A program made the position numbers and the translations under genes. A DNA stretch of 64,000 bases from the NCBI RefSeq assembly GCF_022749495.1, contig NZ_CP094241.1, positions 186,001 to 250,000 on the forward strand, in the 5' to 3' direction. Position 1 is the stretch's first letter. The number at the start of each line of letters is the position of its first letter. The notes beneath the pieces are model-generated. The model did not search any database. It saw only the letters and a program-made list of their open reading frames with translations, and was not told where the DNA came from. This document shows positions 52,333 to 61,093 of this stretch, piece after piece. Source of the stretch: Neisseria macacae ATCC 33926. GTDB lineage: Bacteria; Pseudomonadota; Gammaproteobacteria; Burkholderiales; Neisseriaceae.

Positions 52333-53922
52333 ATGAGTAAGTCCGGCTTTCAGGAACTGGGAAACCTGAGCGAGCGGATACCCGGTTTAATCAATATTGC
52401 CCGCATTGCCATCGTGCTGCCGCTGTTGGTTATGCATGCTTTCGGCGTTTACAGTAATGGCACCCATATCGGCATGTCATTCCCTCCCGTCGAATTTTAC
52501 AGCTGGGCAGCGCTCTATTCTTTCCTCATCTTGTTATCCGTCGCCCGTCCGGACTGGCAATGGCAGACTTTGGATTTGCCCAATGCCAGCGCAGTCGTCG
52601 ATATTTCGATGATGATGATACTGGTGTATATCGCCGGCGGAGTCGATTCGGGCTTCGGCATCCTTGTCCTTCCTTTCGTCGCGACGTCCTGCCTCCTCAG
52701 CTACGGGCATTATCCCATGCTGTACGCAGGCTACGCGTCCATGCTGTTCTTCTTCAATCTGCTGCTCGACGGCAGCATCCGCCTGCATCCGTTTGATTGG
52801 GATACGCAGCCCCTGATTACTACGGTCCTGCTCTGTGGCGCGTGTTACCTCGTTGCCATGCTGACTTCGTTCGCCGCCCGCTATCTGGAGCAGGCGACTG
52901 AATCCGCCAGCCGCCATCAGCTTGCCTACCGCCGCATCAGCGGGTTGAACCGCCTCGTCCTCAACCGCGTGCAGGAAGCCGTTATCGTCATCGACAGTAC
53001 CCAGCGCGTTTGGCTTTTCAACAAACAGGCAAAAACCTATTTCCCCGGTTTGGTGGTTGACCAGCAGGAAGTCGTGTTCGGCGAATTGGTTACACGCTGG
53101 CAATATCATCCCGACAAACCGTTTGAAACCGATATCCACATCTTCCAACACGCCATGCACGTCCGCGCCGTCCCGCTGATTCAGGAACAGACGGAACTGC
53201 TCATGCTGTATGTCCGTTCGCTGCGCGAAGTCGCGGCAGAGGCCATGTCCACCAAGCTCACTTCGCTCGGACAGCTTACCGCGAACCTCGCCCACGAAAT
53301 CCGCAATCCGATGTCCGCCATCCGTCATGCCAGCGATTTGCTGCAAGAAAGTGATGACGATGCCGAACCCGATCCCGTTAAAGCCAAGCTTTGCGGCATC
53401 ATCGACAGCAACATCCAGCGCATCGACAAAATGTTGGAAGACATCTCCCTGCTCAACAAACGCGACAACATCAGCCGCGAGCCGATCAACCTGATGAAAT
53501 TCTGGCTCGACTTCAAACAAGAGTTCACGCTCAACAATTCCGAAGCCATCGGCTGCCTGCGCATGAACATGGACGGCAACAACCTTACCGTCCTCGCTGA
53601 TGTGATGCACATCCAACAAATCATGTGGAACCTCTGCAATAACGCGTGGCGGCACAGCCGTCAGGACGAGAATGCGATTACCGTCCTGATCCGCCCCAGC
53701 GGCAGGATGCATATTTCCATCGTCGTTGCCGATAACGGCAAAGGCATTTCGCCCGAAGTCCGCAACCATCTCTTCGAGCCGTTCTACACCACTGAAAAAC
53801 AAGGTACAGGATTGGGATTGTACGTTGCCCGCGAATTGGCGCACGCCAATATGGGCCAACTCCATTACCACCCCGAAATGAACGGATTCGAACTGATTTT
53901 ACCGAGAGAACACAATGAGTAA
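52333..53922 (+). CDS. pilS: sensor histidine kinase PilS
   Basis: 529 residues. Six membrane helices fill about residues 15-195, as in PilS of Pseudomonas. A PAS-like domain follows (AVIVIDSTQRVWLFNKQA). The dimerisation domain has the phospho-acceptor H321 in ANLAHEIRNPMSAIRHA, and the ATPase has NLCNNAWRHS, DNGKGI and GTGLGLYVA. It should control type IV pilus transcription through PilR. It overlaps pilR by 8 bases, so both are one operon. All catalytic motifs are intact. Confidence 0.95.
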   Translation: MSKSGFQELGNLSERIPGLINIARIAIVLPLLVMHAFGVYSNGTHIGMSFPPVEFYSWAALYSFLILLSVARPDWQWQTLDLPNASAVVDISMMMILVYIAGGVDSGFGILVLPFVATSCLLSYGHYPMLYAGYASMLFFFNLLLDGSIRLHPFDWDTQPLITTVLLCGACYLVAMLTSFAARYLEQATESASRHQLAYRRISGLNRLVLNRVQEAVIVIDSTQRVWLFNKQAKTYFPGLVVDQQEVVFGELVTRWQYHPDKPFETDIHIFQHAMHVRAVPLIQEQTELLMLYVRSLREVAAEAMSTKLTSLGQLTANLAHEIRNPMSAIRHASDLLQESDDDAEPDPVKAKLCGIIDSNIQRIDKMLEDISLLNKRDNISREPINLMKFWLDFKQEFTLNNSEAIGCLRMNMDGNNLTVLADVMHIQQIMWNLCNNAWRHSRQDENAITVLIRPSGRMHISIVVADNGKGISPEVRNHLFEPFYTTEKQGTGLGLYVARELAHANMGQLHYHPEMNGFELILPREHNE

Positions 53923-55519
53923 GCTGCAAGACCCAGTATTGGTCGTCGACGACGAGGCCGACATCCGTGACTTGATGGAAATGACGCTGATGAAGATGGG
54001 ACTGCGCGTGCAGACCGCCGTCGGCGTAGAAGATGCCAAAGACAAGCTCGACAACAACGACTATTCCCTCGTTTTGACCGATATGCGGATGCCCGACGGC
54101 TCAGGTCTCGAAGTCGTCCAATACATAGACGAACTCATGCTCGACACCCCTGTCGCCGTCATTACCGCTTTCGGTAATGCCGACCAAGCGGTTGAAGCGC
54201 TTAATGCGGGCGCGTTCGACTACCTGCAAAAGCCGATTACCCTTTCCCAACTTCGCTCGTTGGTTAAATCTGCCGTTTCTGTTTCCAACAGTACGGACGA
54301 AATTGCCCAGCCGCCAACCGAAAAACCGTCCGCGCCTGTCGCAGCCGCATTCAACAAGCCCAAAACCCCACCCAAGCCGCCCAAACGCGACTTGAGCGGT
54401 TCTGTCTCCGTACCCGAAAGCCTGCGTTCCATGAAAGAACGCTTTGCCACCGGCGAAATCGCCATGCGTGCGAACGAAGACGTGCCTGAATTGGGTGGCG
54501 AAGAAGATATGCCGCGGCTGCTCGGCAGTTCGCCCCAAATGGTCGAAGTCCGCCATCTGATCCGCCGCCTCGCCCGCAGCGGCGTGCCCGTTTATATTTC
54601 CGGCGAATCGGGTACTGGTAAAGAACAGGCGGCGCGTACCATCCACGAATTGTCCGATCGCGCTGACAAGCCCTTTATCGCCGTCAACTGCGGCGCGATT
54701 CCTGAAAATCTGATGGAAAGCGAGTTCTTCGGCTACAAAAAAGGCAGCTTTACCGGCGCCGACCAAGACCGTCTCGGCTTCTTCCAACACGCCGACGGCG
54801 GTACGCTGTTCCTCGACGAAGTTGCCGACTTGCCGCTAGCCATGCAAGTCAAACTCCTGCGCGCCATCCAAGAAAAAGCTGTGCGCCGCATCGGTGATGC
54901 CCGCGAAACTTTCGTCGATGTCCGCATCATCTGCGCCACCCACAAAAACCTCGAAGCCCTTGTTGACAGCGGTGCATTCCGTCAAGACTTATATTACCGC
55001 CTCAACGTCGTTACCCTGTATATGCCGCCCCTGCGCGAAATGCGCGAAGACTTGGGCGCGCTGATTCTGTACCTGCTCTACAAACACCGCCACGGTACGC
55101 AAACCTACAAACTCAGCCCCAAAGCGCAAGAAGCCCTGCTGCATTACAGCTATCCCGGCAACTTCCGCGAACTCGAAAACATCCTCGAACGCGCCGTCGC
55201 CCTGACTGTCGGACAAGTTATCCAGTTGGATGATTTGCAAATCCAAAACACGACGACGCCCAAAAACGACCATCCAAACCTCAGTCTTGACGACATCGCC
55301 GATTCCGAAACACGAAAAGGCGAAACTTTGGATCACCAGCCGCTTCCGCCGTTTGACCCGCGCACCATGCAGATTCAAGATTACCTTGACCAAATCGAGC
55401 GTGGCATTATCGAACAGGCGTTGCAGCAAACCCGTTACAACCGCACTCAAGCAGCCAAGCTTTTGGGCATCAGCTTCCGTTCCATGCGCTACCGTATGGA
55501 ACGTTTGGACATCAATTAA
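53915..55519 (+). CDS. pilR: sigma-54-dependent response regulator PilR
   Basis: 534 residues. Receiver domain 1-125 with phospho-acceptor D56 (LVLTDMRMPDGSG). AAA+ domain about 205-445: Walker A GESGTGKE, sigma-54 contact loop GSFTGA (a known variant of GAFTGA), Walker B GTLFLDEVADLP. The C-terminal Fis-type helix-turn-helix is RTQAAKLLGISFRSMRYRMERL. It needs sigma-54 (RpoN) and is expected to activate pilE, the mode known in commensal Neisseria and Pseudomonas. A perfect non-uptake-sequence terminator follows. Confidence 0.95.
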   Translation: MSKLQDPVLVVDDEADIRDLMEMTLMKMGLRVQTAVGVEDAKDKLDNNDYSLVLTDMRMPDGSGLEVVQYIDELMLDTPVAVITAFGNADQAVEALNAGAFDYLQKPITLSQLRSLVKSAVSVSNSTDEIAQPPTEKPSAPVAAAFNKPKTPPKPPKRDLSGSVSVPESLRSMKERFATGEIAMRANEDVPELGGEEDMPRLLGSSPQMVEVRHLIRRLARSGVPVYISGESGTGKEQAARTIHELSDRADKPFIAVNCGAIPENLMESEFFGYKKGSFTGADQDRLGFFQHADGGTLFLDEVADLPLAMQVKLLRAIQEKAVRRIGDARETFVDVRIICATHKNLEALVDSGAFRQDLYYRLNVVTLYMPPLREMREDLGALILYLLYKHRHGTQTYKLSPKAQEALLHYSYPGNFRELENILERAVALTVGQVIQLDDLQIQNTTTPKNDHPNLSLDDIADSETRKGETLDHQPLPPFDPRTMQIQDYLDQIERGIIEQALQQTRYNRTQAAKLLGISFRSMRYRMERLDIN

Positions 55520-55581
55520 GCTTGCACTTTGCATTGTCTGAACGGTTAGGAAGCAAGCCCCGAAGATGTGCTTCAAATCTC

Positions 55582-55620
55582 AAACCGCGTATCTGCCATT
55601 CAGTTGGATACGCGGTTTTT
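55582..55620 (+). terminator. Rho-independent terminator of pilSR
   Basis: AAACCGCGTATC and GATACGCGGTTT form a perfect 12-bp stem, followed by T-run. Not an uptake-sequence hairpin. Confidence 0.92.
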
Positions 55621-55626
55621 GGTGTT

Positions 55627-55800
55627 TATAGTGGATTAAAATTGCAATATACGGCGCTGCCAACGCCCTTATGTATAGTGGATTAACTTTAAACCAGTAC
55701 GGCGTTGCCTCGCCTTGTCCTGATTTAAATTTAATCCACTATACTACCCGTACACGGCGGGCGTTGCCGCCTTGTCTCATTTTTATTTTAATCCACTATA
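55627..55800. repeat. Correia-ended element containing a second Correia element
   Basis: The outer ends are TATAGTGGATTAAAAT (55627) and ATTTTAATCCACTATA (ending 55800). The outer interior (GGCGCTGCCAACGCC, GGCGGGCGTTGCCGCC) is only loosely like the Correia core. A complete short element lies inside at 55674-55743. Confidence 0.85.
55674..55743. repeat. inner Correia element (70 bp, internally deleted)
   Basis: TATAGTGGATTAACTTT to AATTTAATCCACTATA with only the GCGTTGCCTCGCCTTGTCC part of the core. It interrupts the outer element at a TA. Confidence 0.9.
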
Positions 55801-55808
55801 TTATGCGC

Positions 55809-55842
55809 AGAGGTCGTCTGAAAATTTTCAGACGACCTCTTT
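55809..55842. terminator. inverted uptake-sequence hairpin
   Basis: GAGGTCGTCTGAAAA and TTTTCAGACGACCTC followed by TTTG. Confidence 0.55.
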
Positions 55843-56096
55843 GTTCAGGGCGTTTTGTGGATAAATGCCGGTAAATAAAATGATGGCGACAATCACACTT
55901 GTAATATTGTGTTGTAAAGCCGTCAGTCCGACGCTTTGCCTACCGCCGTCCATATCTGAGCAAACTATCAAAAAAACGCCGAAATCTTTATAATTCGGCA
56001 CATATCCTATTTTTCAGACGACCTATCTCCGATAGCGCATCCTTTTGTGGATTAACTGTGGATAAGTTTGTCCTGACCCCTTTCCAGGAATACCTT

Positions 56097-56747
56097 ATGA
56101 TCCGTTTCGAACAAGTTTCCAAAACCTATCCCGGCGGTTTTGAAGCCCTGAAAAACGTCAGCTTCCAAATCAAAAAAGGCGAAATGATATTTATCGCCGG
56201 CCACTCCGGCTCCGGCAAGTCCACCATCCTCAAGCTGATTTCCGGTATTACCAAACCCAGCAAAGGCAAAGTGTGGTTCAACAACCAAGACTTGGGCGAA
56301 TTGAGCGACAACCAAATCGGCTTCATGCGCCAACATATCGGCATCGTGTTCCAAGACCACAAAATCCTCTATGACCGCAACGTCCTGCAAAACGTCATCC
56401 TGCCGCTGCGGATTATCGGTTATCAGCCGCGCAAAGCCGAAGAACGCGCCCGTATCGCCATTGAAAAAGTCGGCTTGAAAGGCCGCGAATTGGACGATCC
56501 CGTGACCCTCTCAGGCGGCGAACAGCAACGCTTGTGTATCGCCCGCGCCGTCGTCCACCAGCCCAGCCTCCTGATTGCCGACGAACCCTCCGCCAACCTC
56601 GACCGCGCCTACGCGCTCGACATCATGGAATTGTTCAAAACCTTCCACGAAGCAGGAACCACCGTCATCGTCGCCGCCCATGACGAAACCCTCATGGCAG
56701 ACTACGGCCACCGCATCCTGCGCCTCTCGAAAGGACGACTCGCATGA
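56097..56747 (+). CDS. ftsE: cell-division ABC ATPase FtsE
   Basis: 216 residues from ATG 56097 (AGGAA before it; the earlier in-frame GTG at 56058 is not needed). Walker A GHSGSGKST, signature LSGGEQQRLCIA, Walker B LLIADEPSANLD. With FtsX it forms the septal complex that, in E. coli, activates peptidoglycan hydrolases through EnvC. It overlaps ftsX by four bases (ATGA), so the two are translationally coupled. Confidence 0.97.
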   Translation: MIRFEQVSKTYPGGFEALKNVSFQIKKGEMIFIAGHSGSGKSTILKLISGITKPSKGKVWFNNQDLGELSDNQIGFMRQHIGIVFQDHKILYDRNVLQNVILPLRIIGYQPRKAEERARIAIEKVGLKGRELDDPVTLSGGEQQRLCIARAVVHQPSLLIADEPSANLDRAYALDIMELFKTFHEAGTTVIVAAHDETLMADYGHRILRLSKGRLA

Positions 56748-57661
56748 GCATCATCCACTACGTCTCGCTGCACGTCGAATCCGCGCGCACTGCGCTCAAA
56801 CAGCTCCTGCGCCAACCCGTCGGCACGCTGCTCACCCTCCTGATGCTCGCCGTTGCCATGACCCTGCCGCTTTTCATGTATTTGGGCATCCAAAGCGGAC
56901 AAAGCGTTTTAGGCAAGCTCAACGAGTCGCCGCAAATCACGCTCTATATGGAAACCGACGCATCCAAAGCCGACAGCGATACCGTCCGCAACCTGTTGGA
57001 ACGCGATGCCCGCCTCAACAAAATCCGTTTCATCAGCAAGCAGGAAGGCTTGGAAGAGCTGCAATCCAACCTCGATCAAAACCTCGTTTCCATGCTCGAC
57101 GGCAACCCCTTGCCCGACGCATTTATCGTCACGCCCGATCCCGCTACACCGCCCGCACAAATGCAGGCGATTTATCAGGATATGGTCAAGCTGCCCATGG
57201 TCGAATCCGCCACCATGGACACCGAATGGGTGCAAACGCTGTATCAAATCAACGAGTTCATCCGTAAAATTTTATGGTTTCTTTCACTGACGCTGGGTAT
57301 GGCGTTCGTCCTTGTCGCGCACAATACCATCCGTCTGCAAATCCTCAGCCGCAAAGAAGAAATTGAAATCACCAAGCTGCTCGGTGCGCCCGCATCGTTC
57401 ATCCGCCGCCCCTTCCTCTATCAAGCCATGTGGCAGAGTATCTTCTCCGCCGCCGTCAGCTTGGGACTGTGCGGCTGGCTGCTCTCCGCCGTGCACCCGT
57501 TGGTTGATGCCATCTTCAAACCCTACGGGCTTAATATCGGCTGGCGTTTCTTCCATTTCAGCGAAGTTTCGCTGGTGTTCGGCTTCGTCATCGCCTTAGG
57601 CGTCTTCGGCGCATGGCTTGCCACCACGCAGCATCTGTTGGGTTTTAGGGCAAAGAAATAA
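56744..57661 (+). CDS. ftsX: cell-division membrane protein FtsX
   Basis: 305 residues, four membrane helices: one near 30-50, a periplasmic domain (about 55-170, SPQITLYMETDASKADSD...), then three near the C-terminus. It has the FtsX feature LGAPASFIRRPFLYQAMWQ. It couples FtsE ATP hydrolysis to cell-wall cleavage at the septum. The last 45-50 bases are repeated at 58428-58482 as part of a tandem duplication. Confidence 0.96.
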   Translation: MSIIHYVSLHVESARTALKQLLRQPVGTLLTLLMLAVAMTLPLFMYLGIQSGQSVLGKLNESPQITLYMETDASKADSDTVRNLLERDARLNKIRFISKQEGLEELQSNLDQNLVSMLDGNPLPDAFIVTPDPATPPAQMQAIYQDMVKLPMVESATMDTEWVQTLYQINEFIRKILWFLSLTLGMAFVLVAHNTIRLQILSRKEEIEITKLLGAPASFIRRPFLYQAMWQSIFSAAVSLGLCGWLLSAVHPLVDAIFKPYGLNIGWRFFHFSEVSLVFGFVIALGVFGAWLATTQHLLGFRAKK

Positions 57662-57684
57662 AATCATTGGATTGAAGCAAAGGC

Positions 57685-57729
57685 AAAAGGTCGTCTGAAA
57701 CTCTAAAACAAGGTTTCAGACGACCTTTG
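57685..57729 (+). terminator. inverted uptake-sequence hairpin behind ftsX
   Basis: AAAAGGTCGTCTGAAA and GTTTCAGACGACCTTT. Confidence 0.75.
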
Positions 57730-57761
57730 ATTGCCCGTCATTTATCGTATAAGGAAATAAT

Positions 57762-58301
57762 ATGCAGGGAAATCTACTACCACTCGACTATGACCTAAGT
57801 TTGAGCAAATTATTGAGAAGGGTGGCGCAGATACTGTTCATCTTATCCTTGTGCTTGCCTGCCGTGAATGGAGCTATGGGTTTGCTAATTTGGTCGACAG
57901 GCTTATTTTTCTTGTGGCTTCCGTTGGGTTGGCCTACATTTGCCAATGTAATTTTTATTGTTTTATATATCAGATTGAATGATGAGAAAGAGATCTTGCC
58001 TTTGTTACCCTGTTTAATGTTAACCCTGATGATACCGGGGTCGATATTTGCGATTGATGGGATATTTGGCTGGGGATATGTGGTTTGGGTGATGTCGGGT
58101 ATGCTTCTATGTGCAGATTGGTTATGTAGCCTTATGCCGCACAAACAGCGTCTGATTGTCAGGTTGGCAATCATGGTTTGTCTGATATGGGCTGTCGGCT
58201 TAATAGGGCTTGGGCAGTATCAGCAAAACTCAAACGATCAGGATATCTTTGAAGATCTCTATTTCAGTGTGTTTTACAATCCGTTAGGTATTATGAGATA
58301 A
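57762..58301 (+). CDS. small four-helix membrane protein, copy 1
   Basis: 179 residues with about four or five hydrophobic helices (AQILFILSLCLPAVNGAMGL, FANVIFIVLYIRL, YVVWVMSGMLLCADWLCSL, LAIMVCLIWAVGLIGLG). The N-terminus LLPLDYDL and the C-terminus NSNDQDIFEDLYFSVFYNPL are polar. TAAGGAAATAAT precedes the ATG. No family is recognised. Copy 2 at 58584 has an identical C-terminal third, while the first half has diverged. Confidence 0.75.
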   Translation: MQGNLLPLDYDLSLSKLLRRVAQILFILSLCLPAVNGAMGLLIWSTGLFFLWLPLGWPTFANVIFIVLYIRLNDEKEILPLLPCLMLTLMIPGSIFAIDGIFGWGYVVWVMSGMLLCADWLCSLMPHKQRLIVRLAIMVCLIWAVGLIGLGQYQQNSNDQDIFEDLYFSVFYNPLGIMR

Positions 58302-58506
58302 GTTTCGTATCAACAGTGAAAAGCCAAAAAACGGGGGCAACCATGTTTGAAGGCTTTTTGAGATTGAACGGTTTACGATGGAGTTCTGAATAACGCTGAT
58401 TAGTCGATTTTTGATTTAAACTCTTTTTCGGCGCATGGCTTGCCACCACGCAGCATCTGTTGGGCTTTAGGGCAAAGAAATAAAAACATTTGATTGAAGC
58501 AAAGGC

Positions 58507-58551
58507 AAAAGGTCGTCTGAAACTCTAAAACAAGGTTTCAGACGACCTTTG
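58507..58551 (+). terminator. duplicated uptake-sequence hairpin
   Basis: Identical copy of the hairpin at 57685-57729; it now ends transcription of the first membrane-protein gene. Confidence 0.7.
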
Positions 58552-58583
58552 ATTGGCTGCCGTTTATCGTGTAAGGAAATAAT

Positions 58584-59123
58584 ATGCCGGATAATCTATT
58601 GCCACTCGATTATGACCTAGGTTTGAGAAAATCTTTAAGAAGGGTGGCGATCATACTGTTCATTTTATCCTTGTGTTTGCCCGCTGTAGGTGGAGCGATA
58701 GGTTTGGTAATTTGGATGACAGGTTTGACTGTTTTTTGGTATCCGGCGAGCTGGCCTACATTTGCCAATGTGATTTTTTTTGTTTTATATATCAGATTGA
58801 AGGATGATAAAGAAACCTTATATTTGTTCCCCTGTTTAATGTTAATCTTGATGATACCGGGGTCGATATTTGTGTTACCCGGTGTATTTGGTTGGGGATA
58901 TGTGGTTTGGGTGATGTCAGGTATGCTTTTATGTGCAGATTGGTTATGTAGCCTTATGCCGCACAAACAGCGCCTGATTGTCAGGTTGGCAATCATGGTT
59001 TGTCTGATATGGGCTGTCGGCTTAATAGGGCTTGGGCAGTATCAGCAAAACTCAAACGATCAGGATATCTTTGAAGATCTCTATTTCAGTGTGTTTTACA
59101 ATCCGTTAGGTATTATGAGATAA
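58584..59123 (+). CDS. small four-helix membrane protein, copy 2
   Basis: 179 residues, the same length and layout as copy 1. Differences cluster in the first 110 residues (for example GAIGLVIWMTGLTVFWYPASW against GAMGLLIWSTGLFFLWLPLGW, in part), while from YVVWVMSGML to the end both are identical. That pattern suggests gene conversion of the 3' half or selection on the N-terminal half. The same ribosome site is present. Confidence 0.75.
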   Translation: MPDNLLPLDYDLGLRKSLRRVAIILFILSLCLPAVGGAIGLVIWMTGLTVFWYPASWPTFANVIFFVLYIRLKDDKETLYLFPCLMLILMIPGSIFVLPGVFGWGYVVWVMSGMLLCADWLCSLMPHKQRLIVRLAIMVCLIWAVGLIGLGQYQQNSNDQDIFEDLYFSVFYNPLGIMR

Positions 59124-59330
59124 GTTTCGTATCAGCAGTGAAAAGACAAAAAACGGTTGCAACCATGTTTAAAGGCTTTTTGAGATTGGACGGTTTACGA
59201 TGGGGTTTTGATTAACGCTGATGAGTAGAATTTTGGTTTAAACTATTTGAAATCATAAGGTTGTTGGAATTGATTTTACCGTTTTGAATTTGAATGGTTA
59301 ATGAATTGCTCAAATTGGGCGACAAATAGC

Positions 59331-59359
59331 TTGACAGCGTTTTCAAGTGTCTGTATAGT
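59331..59359 (+). promoter_or_regulatory. sigma-70 promoter of initiator tRNA-Met
   Basis: TTGACA (59331-59336) and TATAGT (59354-59359) with exactly 17 bp between them, 12 bases before the tRNA. Confidence 0.88.
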
Positions 59360-59371
59360 TCCACTTTCTGA

Positions 59372-59448
<77 letters not shown>

Positions 59449-59458
59449 AATTTTCAAA

Positions 59459-59484
59459 CCCTCGGTTCTACCGAGGGTTTTTTC
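59459..59484 (+). terminator. Rho-independent terminator of tRNA-fMet
   Basis: CCCTCGG and CCGAGGG with a five-base loop followed by seven T. Confidence 0.93.
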
Positions 59485-59525
59485 TTGGCTTGATTGCCGG
59501 GGTAAGTGAATCCCTATACCTTAAG

Positions 59526-59569
59526 AAGGTCGTCTGAAAACTTACATCGGGTTTTCAGACGACCTTTTT
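59526..59569. terminator. inverted uptake-sequence hairpin
   Basis: AAGGTCGTCTGAAAAC and GTTTTCAGACGACCTTTTT; no gene ends right before it, so it may be an uptake-sequence pair only. Confidence 0.5.
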
Positions 59570-59581
59570 GCGTCAATCATT

Positions 59582-59652
59582 TTCGTGGACAGAGTTCACT
59601 CTACGGCAATTGTGTTGTCAACAAACTTTGTAGCGTGGGCTTTGCCCGCGAA
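59582..59652. repeat. diverged GTGGGC palindromic repeats, copies 5 and 6
   Basis: TTCGTGGACAGAGTTCACTC then TACGG (59582-59606) and, in reverse orientation, TAGCGTGGGCTTTGCCCGCG (59631-59650). The rest of 59485-59709 holds no gene. Confidence 0.6.
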
Positions 59653-59709
59653 TCGCTAAACATTTCAGACGATCTTTCCTACACCTTCCCGCATCGGCAA
59701 TATCTGGCT

Positions 59710-61056
59710 TCACTTCTGTCCGCTTTGTTCCACCTGCCGTTTAAAGCGTGTGCCTGCGGCGTGGTAGAAGGGGCGGGGGGAGAATTGGCGGGAGACTTGT
59801 GAGGCGAAGATGCAGGCGATGAGCAGCCAGAAGAGGAGGTTTTGTCCGCCGGTCATTTCCATCACGACGACGGCGGAGGTGAGCGGCGATTGGGTGGCGC
59901 CGGCGAGGAAGGCTGCCATGCAGATGAGGACGAGGACGTGGGTGCCTTGGGCGAGTCCGGTGAGGATGGCGATGTGTTCGCCCAAGACTGCGCCTATGGT
60001 GAGGGAGGGGGTGAAGATGCCGCCGGGCGTGCCTGTCCAGTAGGTCAGGACGGTGGAGAACCATTTGGCGGCGGCGAGTCCGGCGGGGGCTTCGTGGATG
60101 CCGCGCAGGGCTTGGGCGGCTTCGTGGTAGCCTGTGCCGTAGGTTTTGCCTTGGTAAAGCGTGCCGATGGCGGCGAGCAGGATGCCGATGAGGGCGGCGG
60201 TAATCAGGGGATGACGGCGGATGTGTTCGCGCCATTTGGCGGGGGCGAAGGCAGTGGCGCCGAGATACAGGGTGCGTCCGAACAGTCCGCCGGCGATGCC
60301 GCACGTGAGTCCGCAGCCCAATACCCAGCCGAGCATATTGTCGAGCGCGCCGCCGTTGAAGCCTGAGAAATAGGGGTTGTTGCCTTGTATGGCGACTTGG
60401 ATGAAACCGGCGGCGAGGACGCCGAGCAGGATTTGCCGCTCCCAACGCAGCATGACTTCGCGCCCGAGTTCTTCGATGGCGAAAATCACGCCTGCCAGCG
60501 GGGCGTTGAACGCGGCGGCAAGCCCGCCTGCCGCGCCTGCGGCGATAAGGTCGTTTTCCTGCATACCGCGAAAGGCGAAGCCGTGTTTTTTGCACCATGC
60601 GCCCCACGCGCTCATGACTGCCGCGCCGACTTGGACGGACGGTCCTTCACGCCCGACGGATGCGCCTGCAAACATGGCAAGGAAAGTCAGCGGGATTTTG
60701 ATGAGGGTTTCGCTGAGGCGGATCAGGCGGGTTTTGTTGGCGCCGTAGGGCAGGGCGAGGCTGGCGAGCACTTGCGGGATGCCGCTGCCGGAGGTGTAGG
60801 GGGCGAAACGGCGGGTGATCCAGACGATGAGCGGCAGCCCTAAGGGCAGGGCGACCCAGGCAAACCAAGGATATTTTTGCACCAGCTCCGCATTCGTTTC
60901 CAACGCGAAATCCGCCATCCAAGCAAACAGGAGGGCGGTCAGCGCGACCAGCGCCGAACCTGCCAGCAGGAACAGAAAAGCAATGCTTTTACGCGAGATG
61001 CGGCGGGTTTGGCGGATTTTGTGCGTGATGTGGTAGGCGGGCGGTTTGGTCGGCAT
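59710..61056 (-). CDS. ClC-family chloride channel / proton antiporter
   Basis: 448 residues, ten or more membrane segments. Selectivity motifs are all present: GSGIPQ (90-95), GREGP (135-139) with gating glutamate E137, and GGIFTP further on; VVVMEMTGG is also typical. FAIEEL supplies the second conserved glutamate. It moves chloride, probably in exchange for protons, at the inner membrane; acid resistance is the role in E. coli. No regulatory CBS domain follows. Confidence 0.92.
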   Translation of the reverse strand: MPTKPPAYHITHKIRQTRRISRKSIAFLFLLAGSALVALTALLFAWMADFALETNAELVQKYPWFAWVALPLGLPLIVWITRRFAPYTSGSGIPQVLASLALPYGANKTRLIRLSETLIKIPLTFLAMFAGASVGREGPSVQVGAAVMSAWGAWCKKHGFAFRGMQENDLIAAGAAGGLAAAFNAPLAGVIFAIEELGREVMLRWERQILLGVLAAGFIQVAIQGNNPYFSGFNGGALDNMLGWVLGCGLTCGIAGGLFGRTLYLGATAFAPAKWREHIRRHPLITAALIGILLAAIGTLYQGKTYGTGYHEAAQALRGIHEAPAGLAAAKWFSTVLTYWTGTPGGIFTPSLTIGAVLGEHIAILTGLAQGTHVLVLICMAAFLAGATQSPLTSAVVVMEMTGGQNLLFWLLIACIFASQVSRQFSPRPFYHAAGTRFKRQVEQSGQK

Positions 61057-61093
61057 GGTATGCGGAAGTGTGGAAAAGGTCGTCTGAAAAGGG

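Larger units (their letters stand above)
55520..56096. other. intergenic region between pilR and ftsE
   Basis: Holds the pilR terminator (55582-55620), a nested Correia structure (55627-55800), an uptake-sequence hairpin (55809-55842) and a single uptake sequence near 56011. The ftsE promoter should be in 55850-56090, but no clear boxes stand out. Confidence 0.6.
57606..59250 (+). repeat. tandem duplication (about 822-bp unit) carrying an ftsX tail and a membrane-protein gene
   Basis: Unit 1 is about 57606-58427, unit 2 about 58428-59250. Each holds the end of ftsX (CGGCGCATGGCTTGCCACCA), an uptake-sequence hairpin, the small gene, and a 3' flank (AGTTTCGTATCA). The join lies in ftsX, leaving the original ftsX intact and a short 3' relic in unit 2. 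Confidence 0.9.

Noticed and set aside
52534..53871. Minus-strand 445-codon frame opposite pilS
   Set aside because: Antisense shadow of a well-supported histidine kinase gene.
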